Positions 8,847-18,722 are shown, counted from the first letter of the stretch. The stretch: DNA of 64,000 nt from Streptomyces sp. NBC_00775 (GCF_036347135.1 NZ_CP108938.1:9672001-9736000); one strand, 5' to 3'. Made by a program: numbers and translations. Notes: generated by a model from the letters alone, not told the origin.

Positions 8847-9147
8847 GAGGGGGGGTCCTTTCGAGGACGGATTCATGAGGTCATGAGGAAGGGAGGGGAG
8901 GTGCCGGTGGAGGCGGCGTGCTCACGCGTCCGTACGGCGGGGAGACAACACCTCGGGTACGGCGGACGGAAAGAACTGCCCGTGGCCGCGCTCAAGAGGT
9001 GGTGCTGAGAAGCTGGTCCGCCGGTCGAAAAACAACGGGCGTTTCAGCGATAAGAAAGGGAACTGGCACCGGCGCCCGAGACGGGGCGTACACAAGTGCT
9101 GATCGCACTGTACCACCCGGTGGCGGGGTCCCGCTGTGATCTGTGAC
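8847..9147. other. Gene-free stretch upstream of the short rho gene
   Basis: About 300 nt without a convincing gene. It is less G+C-rich than its surroundings near 9028-9062 (GAAAAACAACGGGCGTTTCA and GATAAGAAAGGGAACTGG). Read on the minus strand this is the leader of the rho paralogue; Rho genes are often autoregulated in their leaders, but I see no clear attenuator hairpin here. Confidence 0.4.
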
Positions 9148-9978
9148 TCAGCGGCCCGCGAGGAGGCCGTACAGCAGGGGAATGCGCGGCTCGGTCTCCG
9201 GCAGGCGCCACCACCCGGACGGGGTACGGGTCATCTGCGGCCACCGGGGCCAGGGAAGCTCGTCGCTCTCCCGCAGTCGCCGGATGCCGAGCCCCGCTCC
9301 TACCAACGCGTTGACGACCTCGTCCATTCCATGCATCCACTCGAAGCTGTCGGTGGCACCCTGCACGGCCGGACCGTCGGTGTAGGTGTATGTCGCGTCC
9401 CGGTGGACGGCGTCCCGACCGCCCAAGTAGTCGTGGCGCAGCAGCAGTTCACCTCCCTCGCCCTCGGCGGGCTTGGGGCCGAGCGAGTTGAGCAGCGGGT
9501 GGAACTCGACCAGGTACAACCGCCCGCCCGGACGCAGGAGCTGGGCGATGACGGCGGCCCAGCGCTCCAGGTCGGGCAGATAGCACAGGGCGCCCTTGCC
9601 GGTGTAGATGACGTCGAACCGCCGCCCGCCCAGGGCCTCGACGGCGTCGTACACATTGGCCTGTACGTAGGTGATGCCGGCGCCCGCGCGTGCCGCGATG
9701 CCGGCCGCTGCGGCCACGGACGCCTCGGAGATGTCGAGGCCGACGGCGCGGGCGCCGCGCTCGGCGAAGGCGATCGTCTCGGTGCCGAGGTGACACTGGA
9801 GATGGAGCACGTCGAGGCCCGCGAGTTCACCGAGGTCCTCCCACTCGAAGGCGGCGAACCAGCGGGACGGATCGAGTTTCCCGTGCAGCCCGTAGAACCG
9901 GCTGGCGAGATGGACGGGGGTGCGCGCATCCCAGTTGGCCTGGTTGGCCCGCATCATCCGCTCGTGCTCGTCGGTCAT
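9148..9978 (-). CDS. Class I SAM-dependent methyltransferase
   Basis: A 276-residue cytosolic methyltransferase. The SAM-binding motif I region is LDVLHLQCHLGTETIAFAERG (about 55-75), followed by the acidic VGLDIS loop, FDVIYTGKGALCYLPD near 128-143 and LRPGGRLYLVEFHP near 155-168. The N-terminus (NQANWDARTPVHLASRFYGL) is typical of a common actinobacterial family of unknown substrate. ATG 9978 is chosen; an ATG at 9987 (MVP-) is also possible. It is divergent from the MDR gene at 10082, with about 100 nt between them. Confidence 0.85.
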   Translation of the reverse strand: MTDEHERMMRANQANWDARTPVHLASRFYGLHGKLDPSRWFAAFEWEDLGELAGLDVLHLQCHLGTETIAFAERGARAVGLDISEASVAAAAGIAARAGAGITYVQANVYDAVEALGGRRFDVIYTGKGALCYLPDLERWAAVIAQLLRPGGRLYLVEFHPLLNSLGPKPAEGEGGELLLRHDYLGGRDAVHRDATYTYTDGPAVQGATDSFEWMHGMDEVVNALVGAGLGIRRLRESDELPWPRWPQMTRTPSGWWRLPETEPRIPLLYGLLAGR

Positions 9979-10081
9979 GGGGACCATCCAACCGTGCGCG
10001 GCGGGGGAGCGGCGGGAAGAACTCCGGATCGGCGGGAGTTGGTGCGTGTCGAGCCGCCGACCACGAGAGAAGGTACCTCTC

Positions 10082-11002
10082 ATGCGCGCACTGATCGTCG
10101 ACCCCACGGCACCCGGAAGGCTGCGCCTGGGCGAAGCCCCCGATCCCGTACCGGGCCCCGCCCAGGTCCTGGTGGAGGTCCGGCACACCTCACTCAACGC
10201 CGCCGAGCTCTTCTTCGCGGAGCGTGCCCAGCCCGGCGAGGTCATCGGCTTCGACGCGGCCGGTGTCGTCGTGACCGCCGCGGCGGACGGCAGCGGACCC
10301 GCCGTCGGCAGCCGGGTGGTGGGCTTCGCCGACGGTGGCGGCTTCGGCGCGCTGCGCGCCATGGACGTCGCGGACGTGGCCGTGGTGCCCGACGCCGTCG
10401 ACCTGGGCGAGGCGGCCACACTGCCGGTCGCCGCCGGCACGGCCCTGCGGGCGCTGGAACAGGCGGGACCGCTGCTGGGCCGCAGGGTGCTGGTGACGGG
10501 GGCGTCCGGCGGCGTCGGCGGGTTCGCCGTGGAGCTCGCGGCGCTCGGCGGCGCGTACGTCATCGCGGTCGCCGGTTCCGAGGAGAGCGCCCGGGGGCTC
10601 ACCGACCTCGGCGCGCACGAGATCGCGATCGGCCCCGCCGGTCCGACGGAACCGGTCGACGTGGTGATCGACACCGTGGGCGGCGACCAACTGATCGCGT
10701 CCTACACCCTGTTGGCCCCCGGCGGCACCCTGCAAAGCGTGGGCTGGGCCTCCGGCCACGAAGCCACCCTGCCCGTCGGATCCACCCTGGGCAGCCCCGT
10801 CCCGAAGGCCATCGTCTCCGTCTACAACGGCGGCGGACTCACCGATCGCCAGGCCCAGTTGAGCAGACTGCTCACCCTCGTCGCGGCGGGGAGGCTGCGC
10901 GTCCCGGTCGGCTGGCGCGGACCGTGGGGCAAGATCGCGGACGCGGTGGAGGCGCTGGGGAGCCGCCGGTTGCGGGGGAAGGCGGTGCTGGACGTGGGCT
11001 GA
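10082..11002 (+). CDS. Zinc-independent MDR-family quinone/NADPH oxidoreductase
   Basis: A 306-residue medium-chain dehydrogenase/reductase without the catalytic zinc ligands, as in quinone oxidoreductases. The N-terminal GroES-like domain has VEVRHTSLNAAELFF and GFDAAGVV; the Rossmann domain has VLVTGASGGVGGFAVELAAL at about 138-157 for NAD(P)H. ATG 10082 follows GAGAGAAGG. It is divergent from a methyltransferase and convergent with the MmyB-type regulator at 11062. It may reduce quinones or enones; the substrate cannot be read from sequence. Confidence 0.85.
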   Translation: MRALIVDPTAPGRLRLGEAPDPVPGPAQVLVEVRHTSLNAAELFFAERAQPGEVIGFDAAGVVVTAAADGSGPAVGSRVVGFADGGGFGALRAMDVADVAVVPDAVDLGEAATLPVAAGTALRALEQAGPLLGRRVLVTGASGGVGGFAVELAALGGAYVIAVAGSEESARGLTDLGAHEIAIGPAGPTEPVDVVIDTVGGDQLIASYTLLAPGGTLQSVGWASGHEATLPVGSTLGSPVPKAIVSVYNGGGLTDRQAQLSRLLTLVAAGRLRVPVGWRGPWGKIADAVEALGSRRLRGKAVLDVG

Positions 11003-11061
11003 GGCGGCGTCCGACGCCGTGCGGCACCTCGCATGTGCCGCCGGTCCCGGGCAGCGGACGA

Positions 11062-11931
11062 TCAGTTGGTGGTGGGGCGGGTGGGCTCGTGGCTGCCGGC
11101 GGCCCAGGAGGCGAGGAAACGCAGCCCTTCGTGGGTGGGTGTGCCAGGCGCCGCGGTCCAGACGACGAGCTGCTGGTCGGGGTCGGTGCTGCAGGTGAGG
11201 GTGTCCCATTCGAGGACGAGGGTCCCGGCGATGGGATGGTTCAGCGTCTTGGTGCCGACGGTGCGGGCGGCCACGTGGTGAGCGGCCCACCAGCGCCGGA
11301 AGTCCGGGTCCCGCTCGGAGAGCTCGTTGACAAGGCTGGTGAGCCGTGCGGAGCCGGCGTTGTGCGCCGCTTCCATGCGCAGTTGGGCCACCGCGATACG
11401 GGCCGTGCTCTCCCAGTCCGCGTAGAGCTCGCGCAGGGCGGGGCTGAAGACCATCAGGGCGTAGTTGCGGTCCTTCTCCGGGATCTGCCCGAAGTCGCCG
11501 ACCAGGGCGGCGGCCAGCGGATTCCACGCCAGCACATCCATGTGGCGGCCCAGGACCATGGCGGGGATGGAACCGAGGTCGTCGAGCAGCCGCCGCAACT
11601 GCGGCTGGACCGTCTGCACGCCTTGCGTGCGCGGCCGGGCGGGTTCCTTCCCGGCCAGCTCGAACATGTAGCCGCGCTGGTCCTCGTCCAGGTCCAGGAC
11701 ACGGGCGATGGCGTTCAGTACCGGCTCGGACGCCTGAATGCGGCCCTGCTCCAGGCGGGTGTAGTAGTCGGTGCTGATCGCGGCCAGCATGGCCACTTCC
11801 TCCCGGCGCAGGCCCGGCACCCGCCGTGCGGCCCCGCCGGGCAGCCCCACGGAACGGGGGCTGAGCTCCGCGCGCCGGGCCTTGAGAAACTCCCCCAGCT
11901 CACTGGGTGCGTTGCGCGTCATGGCAGCCAT
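11062..11931 (-). CDS. XRE-type regulator with MmyB-like (MLTR) ligand-binding domain, copy 1
   Basis: A 289-residue DNA-binding protein. An N-terminal helix-turn-helix (about 8-80) contains VPGLRREEVAMLAAISTDYY and RLEQGR. The C-terminal MmyB-like ligand-binding domain (about 110-285) has MDVLAWNPLAAALVGDF, HHVAARTVGTKTLNHP and LVLEWDTLTCSTDPDQQLVV. Proteins of this family usually sit beside, and are thought to control, short-chain or other dehydrogenases. An in-frame ATG at 11922 is an alternative start. It is tandem with and strongly similar to the next gene (11977-12849), so the pair is a recent duplication. Confidence 0.88.
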   Translation of the reverse strand: MAAMTRNAPSELGEFLKARRAELSPRSVGLPGGAARRVPGLRREEVAMLAAISTDYYTRLEQGRIQASEPVLNAIARVLDLDEDQRGYMFELAGKEPARPRTQGVQTVQPQLRRLLDDLGSIPAMVLGRHMDVLAWNPLAAALVGDFGQIPEKDRNYALMVFSPALRELYADWESTARIAVAQLRMEAAHNAGSARLTSLVNELSERDPDFRRWWAAHHVAARTVGTKTLNHPIAGTLVLEWDTLTCSTDPDQQLVVWTAAPGTPTHEGLRFLASWAAGSHEPTRPTTN

Positions 11932-11976
11932 TTTCGCAGGAGCCGGCCACCGGGGAAGGGCGGAGGCGGTGCCGGC

Positions 11977-12849
11977 TCAGCCGGCGGTGCGGTGCGCGGC
12001 CGGCCGGCGGTCGCTCGTGGCCCAGGAGGAGAGGAAGCGCAGGCCCTCGTACGAGGGCGTGCCGGGCTCCGCGGTCCAGATGACGAGCTGCTGGTCGGGG
12101 TCGGTGCTGCAGGTGAGGGTGTCCCAGTCGAGGACGAGTTCGCCCGCGACCGGGTGGTTGAGCGTCTTGGTGCCCACCGTGCGGGCCGCCACATGGTGGG
12201 CTCCCCACCACTGCCGGAAGTGGGCGTCCTGTACCGACAGCTCGCCGACGAGGGCGGTCAGCCGGGGATCGTCGGGATACCGCGCGGCTTCCCTGCGCAG
12301 CTTGGCGACCGTGCCCCGGGCGACGCCTTCCCAGTCCGCGTACAGCGACTTCATCGCGGGATCGGTGAAGAGCAGCCGGACATAGTTCCGCTTCTTCTCC
12401 GGGATGTTCCCGAAATCGGTGACCAGGGCGGCGGCCAAAGGATTCCACGCCAGAATGTCGTCACGGCGGCCCAGAACCATTCCGGGGGTGGCCGTGAGAT
12501 CGTCGAGCAGCCGCTGCAATTGCGGCTGGACTTTCTGCACGGAACGCCTGCGCGGCCGTTCCGCTTCCTTTCCGGCCAGCTCGAACAGATAGTCCCGCTG
12601 ATCGTCACCCAGGTGCAGTACACGGGCGATGGTGGCCAGCACGGGCGCGGACGGCCGCATGCGGCCCTGCTCCACGCGGGTGTAGTAGTCGGTGCTGATG
12701 GCGGCGAGCAGGGCGACCTCCTCGCGGCGCAGCCCGGACACCCGCCGGGGGCCGCCGGTCTCGGGCAGGCCGACCGTGCGGGGGCTGAGCTCGGCACGCC
12801 GGGCCTTGAGGAATTCCCCCAGTTCGTTGAGGTGCGCGTCGCTCGTCAT
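11977..12849 (-). CDS. XRE-type regulator with MmyB-like (MLTR) ligand-binding domain, copy 2
   Basis: A 290-residue paralogue of the adjacent regulator with the same two-domain plan: HTH around VSGLRREEVALLAAISTDYY and VEQGR, then a ligand domain with DDILAWNPLAAALVTDF, HHVAARTVGTKTLNHP and STDPDQQLVIW. The C-terminal third is nearly identical to copy 1, while linker segments differ. It is divergent from a cupin/ADH pair, whose 249-nt promoter region carries a perfect 16-bp palindrome, so those genes are its likeliest targets. ATG 12849 is the only good start. Confidence 0.88.
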   Translation of the reverse strand: MTSDAHLNELGEFLKARRAELSPRTVGLPETGGPRRVSGLRREEVALLAAISTDYYTRVEQGRMRPSAPVLATIARVLHLGDDQRDYLFELAGKEAERPRRRSVQKVQPQLQRLLDDLTATPGMVLGRRDDILAWNPLAAALVTDFGNIPEKKRNYVRLLFTDPAMKSLYADWEGVARGTVAKLRREAARYPDDPRLTALVGELSVQDAHFRQWWGAHHVAARTVGTKTLNHPVAGELVLDWDTLTCSTDPDQQLVIWTAEPGTPSYEGLRFLSSWATSDRRPAAHRTAG

Positions 12850-12885
12850 GCCGCCAGTCTGGCACCACCTCTCCGTCCTGTGAGG

Positions 12886-12901
12886 GGGAGAGTTCTCTCC
12901 C
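12886..12901. promoter_or_regulatory. Palindrome GGGAGAGTTCTCTCCC, candidate operator
   Basis: Two perfect 7-bp arms separated by TT lie 36 nt upstream of the regulator start at 12849, in the divergent region shared with the cupin gene. A related TTCTCCCGGGA and a TTCTCCTC follow within 40 nt. Position and symmetry suit an operator for the MmyB-type regulator; binding is inferred. Confidence 0.45.
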
Positions 12902-13098
12902 TGGATGTTCTTCTCCCGGGATGGAATTCTCCTCTTTGCGGGATCGCGCGACGGTGGCAATGTCGGTGACGCGGCCGGTGGCGTGAACGGTCCACGAAAG
13001 GCACTCGGCCGAACAGGCGTGACTGCTTTCCGCACGTGTTCCGGCATTCCCCCGGCACCCGCGTCGCAGCACGTCACAGAAGAGAAAGACAGAGACCC

Positions 13099-13506
13099 AT
13101 GGAACTGTTGAAGCCGCCCCCGACCATGAAGCTGCCCGCCGACTGGTTCACCGGTGACGCGTACGCCGATGTCATCTACCGGGGCCAGGAGCCCTCCCGG
13201 GCCCGGGCGAACATGGTCCGCTTCACGCCCGGTGCCCGCACCGCCTGGCACTCCCACGGCCTGGGCCAGACCCTCTACATCGTCGAAGGCATCGCCCTCA
13301 TCCAGTCCCGCGGCGGCGACATCCTCGAAGCCCACCCCGGCGACGTCATCCACACACCCGCGGGTGAGGAGCACTGGCACGGCGCCGCCCCCGACCAGTT
13401 CATGAACCACATCGCCCTGTGGGAAGGCGACGACGTCAACTGGCTCGAACACGTCACCGACGCGGACTACGGCGGCAAGCGCGTCAGCACCCGCACCCGC
13501 CCCTGA
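13099..13506 (+). CDS. Small cupin-domain protein
   Basis: A 135-residue single cupin, expected to be a metal-binding beta-barrel. The metal motif is WHSHGLGQTLYIVEG (His51, His53, Gln57) with a second His pair at 92 and 94 (EEHWHG). The sequence resembles cupins annotated as carboxymuconolactone-type or hydroxynitrile-lyase-like proteins found beside oxidoreductases. It is followed after 26 nt by a zinc alcohol dehydrogenase in the same direction, so the two probably form an operon under the divergent regulator. Confidence 0.85.
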   Translation: MELLKPPPTMKLPADWFTGDAYADVIYRGQEPSRARANMVRFTPGARTAWHSHGLGQTLYIVEGIALIQSRGGDILEAHPGDVIHTPAGEEHWHGAAPDQFMNHIALWEGDDVNWLEHVTDADYGGKRVSTRTRP

Positions 13507-13532
13507 GCCCCCTCACGAGCTGAGACACCACC

Positions 13533-14549
13533 ATGCGCGCAACGATCATCCACAAGCCCGGCGACATCCGTATCGAGGACGTCCCCGAGCCGAAGATCCT
13601 CAGGCCCACCGACGCGATCATCCGCACCGCCGCCACCTGCGTCTGCGGCTCCGACCTGTGGGACTACCGCGGTATCAACCCCGTGGACGAGCCCCACCCG
13701 ATGGGCCACGAGTACGTCGGCGTCGTCGAGGAGGTCGGCGGCGAGGTCACCTCCGTCAGGCCGGGGCAGTTCGTCGTCGGCTCGTTCGCCACCTCGGACA
13801 ACACCTGTCCGAACTGCCGCAACGGCTACCAGTCCTCGTGTGTGCACCGGGAGTTCATGAGCACCTGCCAGGCCGAGTACATCCGTGTCCCGACGGCCGA
13901 CGGCACCCTGGTCGCCACCCCCGACCAGCCGGCCGACGACCTGATCCCCAGCCTGCTGACGCTGTCCGACGTCATGGGCACCGGCTGGTACGCGGCCGTC
14001 GCCGCCGAGGTCGAGCCCGGCTCCACGGTGGTCGTCGTCGGTGACGGCGCGGTCGGCCTGTCCGGGGTCATCGCCGCCAGGGAACTGGGCGCCGAACGCA
14101 TCATCGCGATGAGCCGCCACGCGTCGCGGCAGAAGCTCGCGGCCGAGTTCGGTGCCACCGACATCGTCACCGAACGCGGCGACGAGGGCATCGCCCGCGT
14201 CAAGGAACTCACGGGTGGTATCGGTGCCGACTCCGTCCTGGAGTGCGTCGGCACCCAGGAGTCCATGCTCCAGGCGCTGCGTTCCACCCGCCCCGGCGGC
14301 AACGTCGGTTTCGTCGGCGTCCCGCACGGCGTGGCCGTCGACGGCCAGGAACTGTTCTTCTCCCACGTCGGCCTGCGGGGCGGCCCGGCGCCCGTGCGCC
14401 GCTTCCTGCCCGACCTCATCGACCGGGTCCTGGACGGCCGTATCAACCCCGGCAAGGTCTTCGACCTGACGCTCCCCCTCGACGAGGTCGCCGAGGGCTA
14501 TCGCGCCATGGACGAACGCCGCGCCGTCAAGGCACTGTTGCGCCCCTGA
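13533..14549 (+). CDS. Zinc-dependent alcohol dehydrogenase
   Basis: A 338-residue MDR enzyme with both zinc sites. Catalytic zinc ligands appear as [13 protein letters not shown] and MGHEYVG (GHE near 57-59); structural zinc cysteines are in DNTCPNCRNGYQSSC near 90-104. The coenzyme fold has [17 protein letters not shown] at about 168-184. It is closely similar to the ADH at 17688-18722, including SDLW, LLTLSDV and the P-G-x-V-F-D-x-T-x-x-L-D-(D/E) segment near the C-terminus, so this island contains two diverged copies. Confidence 0.9.
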   Translation: MRATIIHKPGDIRIEDVPEPKILRPTDAIIRTAATCVCGSDLWDYRGINPVDEPHPMGHEYVGVVEEVGGEVTSVRPGQFVVGSFATSDNTCPNCRNGYQSSCVHREFMSTCQAEYIRVPTADGTLVATPDQPADDLIPSLLTLSDVMGTGWYAAVAAEVEPGSTVVVVGDGAVGLSGVIAARELGAERIIAMSRHASRQKLAAEFGATDIVTERGDEGIARVKELTGGIGADSVLECVGTQESMLQALRSTRPGGNVGFVGVPHGVAVDGQELFFSHVGLRGGPAPVRRFLPDLIDRVLDGRINPGKVFDLTLPLDEVAEGYRAMDERRAVKALLRP

Positions 14550-14616
14550 ACGCCCCGCGCACAAAGGCCGGGCCCGTGGGCCCGCAGGCCCGCGCGCCCG
14601 GCCCAGGAAGCCGCCC

Positions 14617-14696
14617 TGACCTGCGGAAGAGGCACGTGGGGGCCTCGCCGCACCCCGGAACAGCGCTCCCCGGCACAGCGCGGTCTGCCCGGAGGC
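14617..14696 (+). repeat. Duplicated upstream element, copy A
   Basis: About 80 nt that aligns with 16485-16563. The best core (14650-14689) reads GCACCCCGGAACA, two mismatched bases, then GCTCCCCGGCACAGCGCGGT and CTGCC, identical in both copies except those two positions. A flanking TGACCTG..GCGG..AGGC.CGTGGGG block is also shared. It lies about 140 nt upstream of the SDR gene at 14834. The rest of the 14550-14833 gap holds no gene I can support. Confidence 0.7.
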
Positions 14697-14833
14697 GGCT
14701 GCGCGGAGCAGCCAGGCTTCCAGTCCGGGTTCCTGCACGGCATGCGTGTCAGCCGGGCGCTCTCGTCCGTGCTGCCGGCACGACGGGTACCGTCAGCCAG
14801 AGGTCACCCGGACCCGCACGACCCGGAGGGAAC

Positions 14834-15499
14834 ATGACCACCATCGCCGTCATCGGAGCGGGACCCGGTCTCGGAGCCGCCGTCGCCCGGCGGTTCGGCC
14901 GCGAGGGGTACGACGTCGCGCTCATCTCCCGCGACCGGGAACGGGCCGATGCCCTCGCCGCCGACGTGACCGGGGAGGGCATCTCGGCGCGTGGTTTCGC
15001 CGCCGACGTACGCGATCCGAAGGCCCTCGAAGCAGCCCTGGACGCGGCGACCGCCACCCTGGGCCCGATCGAGGTTCTGCAGTACAGCCCGGTCCCGCAC
15101 CGGGACTTCATGCGGCCCGTCCTGGAGACCGGCCCCGCCGACCTGGTGGGCCCGATCGAGTTCTCCGTCTACGGGCCGGTCGCCGCCGTACGGCAGGTGC
15201 TGCCCGGTATGCGCGCGCTCGGCCGCGGCACCATCCTCTTCGTCAACGGCGGTACCGCCGTGGTTCCGCACCCCGAGCGCGCCGGTACGTCGATCGCCTT
15301 CGCCGCCGAGAGTGCGTACGGCCATCTGCTGCACGACACGCTCGCCGCCGACGGCATCCACGTCGCGCAGCTCATCATCCCCGGCGCGATCATTCCCGGT
15401 CACCCGAGGAAGGACCCGGCCGTGCTCGCGGACACCCTGTGGAGCATGCACCAGGACCGGCACGGGTTCCGGCACTTCGCCGACGACCTCGACAGCTGA
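14834..15499 (+). CDS. SDR-family NAD(P)-binding protein
   Basis: A 221-residue Rossmann-fold protein with an atypical nucleotide motif VIGAGPGLGAAVARRFGREG (about 5-24). The usual SDR active-site Tyr-x3-Lys is not intact: the corresponding segment reads ESAYGHLLH, where Lys is missing. Such proteins occur beside MmyB-like regulators in actinomycetes. The start ATG follows GGAGGGAAC. A long perfect palindrome follows its stop codon and terminates it against the convergent regulator gene. Enzyme activity is uncertain. Confidence 0.8.
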   Translation: MTTIAVIGAGPGLGAAVARRFGREGYDVALISRDRERADALAADVTGEGISARGFAADVRDPKALEAALDAATATLGPIEVLQYSPVPHRDFMRPVLETGPADLVGPIEFSVYGPVAAVRQVLPGMRALGRGTILFVNGGTAVVPHPERAGTSIAFAAESAYGHLLHDTLAADGIHVAQLIIPGAIIPGHPRKDPAVLADTLWSMHQDRHGFRHFADDLDS

Positions 15500-15502
15500 C
15501 CC

Positions 15503-15552
15503 CCTCGGCCCCGTCCTTCTGACGCCCAGGCGTCAGAAGGACGGGGCCGAGG
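15503..15552. terminator. Perfect 24-bp-arm palindrome, bidirectional terminator
   Basis: Arms 15503-15526 and 15529-15552 are exact reverse complements with only CA between them. The left arm starts CCTCGGCCCCGTCC. It begins 4 nt after the SDR stop, and its right arm encodes the last residues and stop codon of the convergent regulator (stop at 15533). It would form a very stable hairpin in either transcript; no T-run is present, as is usual in Streptomyces. Confidence 0.85.
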
Positions 15553-16462
15553 CGCCGCTCGGGGCGGAAGCCGACGGACTATCGCTCGGCACCCGCCGGT
15601 GCGGGGCGTTCTCGGGCGCCAGCATGTCGAGCAGGACGATCGCGTCGTACTCGGCGGTGCCCGGTTCGGCGTAGTAGGTGATCAGGCGGTGGCCGGGGGT
15701 GCCCTCCAGCTCCATCGACTGGTAGCCGAGGGTGAGGTCGCCGACCTCGGGGTGGTGGAACGTCTTGCGGCCGTGGGCGCTCCCCTTGACGTCGTAGCGC
15801 TCCCACAGACGCGCGAACTCCGGGCTTTTCAGAAGGAGTTCACCGGCCAGCCGGGCCAGGTCGGGGGCGTCCGGGTCGGTGCCCGCCAGGGCGCGCAGCC
15901 GGGCGACGCAGCCGCGGATCTGGTGGTCCCAGTCGTGGAACAGCTCACGGGCCGCCGGGTGGAGGAAGACGTAGCGCGCGATGTTGCGCTGACTGAGCGG
16001 CCAGTCCTCCATACCGGGGAGCAGGCGGAGCCCGGCGGGGTTCCAGGCCAGCAGGTCGTTGGTGCGGCTGACCATATGCGAGGGACCAGGCCGCAGGCTC
16101 TCCAGCAGGAGTCTGACGCCGGGCCGTACGGTACGGCTGGGCGCGGCCGGCGGTTCGGGCGCGCGCCGGGCGGCGAGGGCGGCCAGGCTGCGCAGGTGCT
16201 CGTGCTCGGTCTCCTCCAGCAGGAGGGCGCGGGCCAGGGCGTCGACCACGGACGGGCTCGGGCGGGTCTCCCTGCCACGCTCCAGACGGACGTAGTAGTC
16301 GATGCTGATCCCGGCCAGGGTGGCCAGTTCCTCACGGCGCAGCCCGGGCGTACGGCGCAGGCCGGCGCCGGCTCGCAGGCCGGCCTCCTCGGGGGTCACC
16401 CGGGCCCGGCGGGCGCGCAGGAAGCGCCCCATCTCGGTGCCGTTCTGCTGCTCACTCTTCAT
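15533..16462 (-). CDS. XRE-type regulator with MmyB-like (MLTR) ligand-binding domain, copy 3
   Basis: A 309-residue regulator with N-terminal HTH (about 9-80: TPGLRREELATLAGISIDYY, RLERGRETRPS) and MmyB-like ligand domain (TNDLLAWNPAGLRLLPG, HGRKTFHHPEVGDLTLGYQS). It is more distant from the two tandem copies at 11-12.8 kb than they are from each other. ATG 16462 is chosen by alignment. It is divergent from an aldo/keto reductase with the duplicated element (copy B) in the 173-nt gap, so that enzyme is its likeliest target. Its 3' end is built into a palindromic terminator. Confidence 0.87.
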   Translation of the reverse strand: MKSEQQNGTEMGRFLRARRARVTPEEAGLRAGAGLRRTPGLRREELATLAGISIDYYVRLERGRETRPSPSVVDALARALLLEETEHEHLRSLAALAARRAPEPPAAPSRTVRPGVRLLLESLRPGPSHMVSRTNDLLAWNPAGLRLLPGMEDWPLSQRNIARYVFLHPAARELFHDWDHQIRGCVARLRALAGTDPDAPDLARLAGELLLKSPEFARLWERYDVKGSAHGRKTFHHPEVGDLTLGYQSMELEGTPGHRLITYYAEPGTAEYDAIVLLDMLAPENAPHRRVPSDSPSASAPSGASAPSF

Positions 16463-16484
16463 GGCTTCCAGTGTGGCGGCGCCG

Positions 16485-16563
16485 TGACCTGTGCGGCAGG
16501 CGCGTGGGGCCCTGTCGCACCCCGGAACACGGCTCCCCGGCACAGCGCGGTCTGCCACGCGGC
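16485..16563 (+). repeat. Duplicated upstream element, copy B
   Basis: Matches copy A at 14617-14696; the 40-nt core is 16517-16556 with two mismatches. It sits in the divergent gap between the regulator (start 16462) and the aldo/keto reductase (start 16636). Shared placement upstream of oxidoreductase genes argues for a conserved promoter/operator or a relic of segmental duplication. Confidence 0.7.
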
Positions 16564-16635
16564 GAGCCCGGCGGCGAGGGTTGGTGCCGTGGGAGATCTC
16601 TTCCCCACAGATCCGAGAACGTACGGAGCACCACC

Positions 16636-17625
<990 letters not shown>

Positions 17626-17687
17626 CGTCCCCGCCGGGCAGGCATCCGTCAACTCCCTGTTGAGCAAAGCAAGATCGGAGAATTCCC

Positions 17688-18722
17688 ATGCGGGCAACCT
17701 TGATCTACGGTGCCGGTGACGTGCGCGTGGAGGAGGTGCCGGACCCGAAGATCCAGCACCCCACCGACGCCGTCGTACGCGTCCTGCGCTCCTGTGTCTG
17801 CGGCAGCGACCTGTGGCCGTACGGATCGATGCCGGCCTCGGAGCACGGCGGCCGCATCGGTCACGAGTTCCTCGGCGTCGTCGAGGACATCGGCTCGGAC
17901 GTGTCCGGGCTGAAGTCCGGCGACCTGGTCGTCGCGCCGTTCGTGTGGTCGGACAACACCTGCGACTTCTGCCGCGAAGGCCTGCACACCGCCTGCCGGC
18001 ACGGCGGCCTGTGGGCGCGCGACGGCGTGGACGGCGGCCAGGGCGAGGCGGTCCGCGTCCCGCAGGCCCAGGGCACGCTGGTGAAGCTGCCCGTCGCCGA
18101 GGACTCCGCCCTGCTGCCCTCGCTGCTGACGCTGTCGGACGTGTTCTGCACCGGGCACCACTGTGCGGTGACGGCCGGAGTGAATCCCCGTACGACGGTC
18201 ACGGTGGTCGGCGACGGTGCGGTCGGGCTGTCGGCGGTGCTGGCCGCCAGGCGCCTCGGCGCCGAACGGATCATCCTGATGGGCCGGCACAAGGACCGTA
18301 CCGATCTCGGCCTCGACTTCGGCGCCACCGAGGTCGTCGCCGAGCGCGGCGAGGAGGGCATCGAGCGCGTTCGCGAGCTGACCGGCGGCGACGGTACCCA
18401 CGCCGTGCTGGAGTGCGTCGGCACCCTGCCCGCCCTGGAGATGTCGCTCGGCGTGGGCCGCGCCGGCGGTACCGTCAGCCGGGTCGGCGCGCCGCAGTAC
18501 GGTGAAGTGCCGCTGGGCTTCCCGGAGTTCATGAACAACATCACCCTCACCGGCGGCGTGGCACCGGCCCGCGCCTACATCGGGGAACTCCTCCCCGACA
18601 TCCTGGAGGGCCGCGTCGAGCCGGGCCGGGTGTTCGACCGCACCGTGAGCCTGGACGACATACCGCAGGGCTATCGGGCGATGGTCGGCCGCGAGGCGCT
18701 GAAGGTTCTCATCCAGCCCTGA
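17688..18722 (+). CDS. Zinc-dependent alcohol dehydrogenase (second copy)
   Basis: A 344-residue paralogue of the ADH at 13533-14549. Catalytic zinc motif [13 protein letters not shown] and [10 protein letters not shown]; structural zinc cysteines in [15 protein letters not shown]; nucleotide site [20 protein letters not shown] near 171-190. It lies after the aldo/keto reductase in the same direction. The two ADHs flank an SDR and regulator, consistent with an ancestral regulator-dehydrogenase block having been copied and diverged. The substrate is not evident. Confidence 0.9.
   Translation: MRATLIYGAGDVRVEEVPDPKIQHPTDAVVRVLRSCVCGSDLWPYGSMPASEHGGRIGHEFLGVVEDIGSDVSGLKSGDLVVAPFVWSDNTCDFCREGLHTACRHGGLWARDGVDGGQGEAVRVPQAQGTLVKLPVAEDSALLPSLLTLSDVFCTGHHCAVTAGVNPRTTVTVVGDGAVGLSAVLAARRLGAERIILMGRHKDRTDLGLDFGATEVVAERGEEGIERVRELTGGDGTHAVLECVGTLPALEMSLGVGRAGGTVSRVGAPQYGEVPLGFPEFMNNITLTGGVAPARAYIGELLPDILEGRVEPGRVFDRTVSLDDIPQGYRAMVGREALKVLIQP

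Noticed and set aside
8877..9147. Possible small gene upstream of the rho paralogue
   Set aside because: Short frames exist but have no ribosome site or plausible composition; more likely an untranslated leader.
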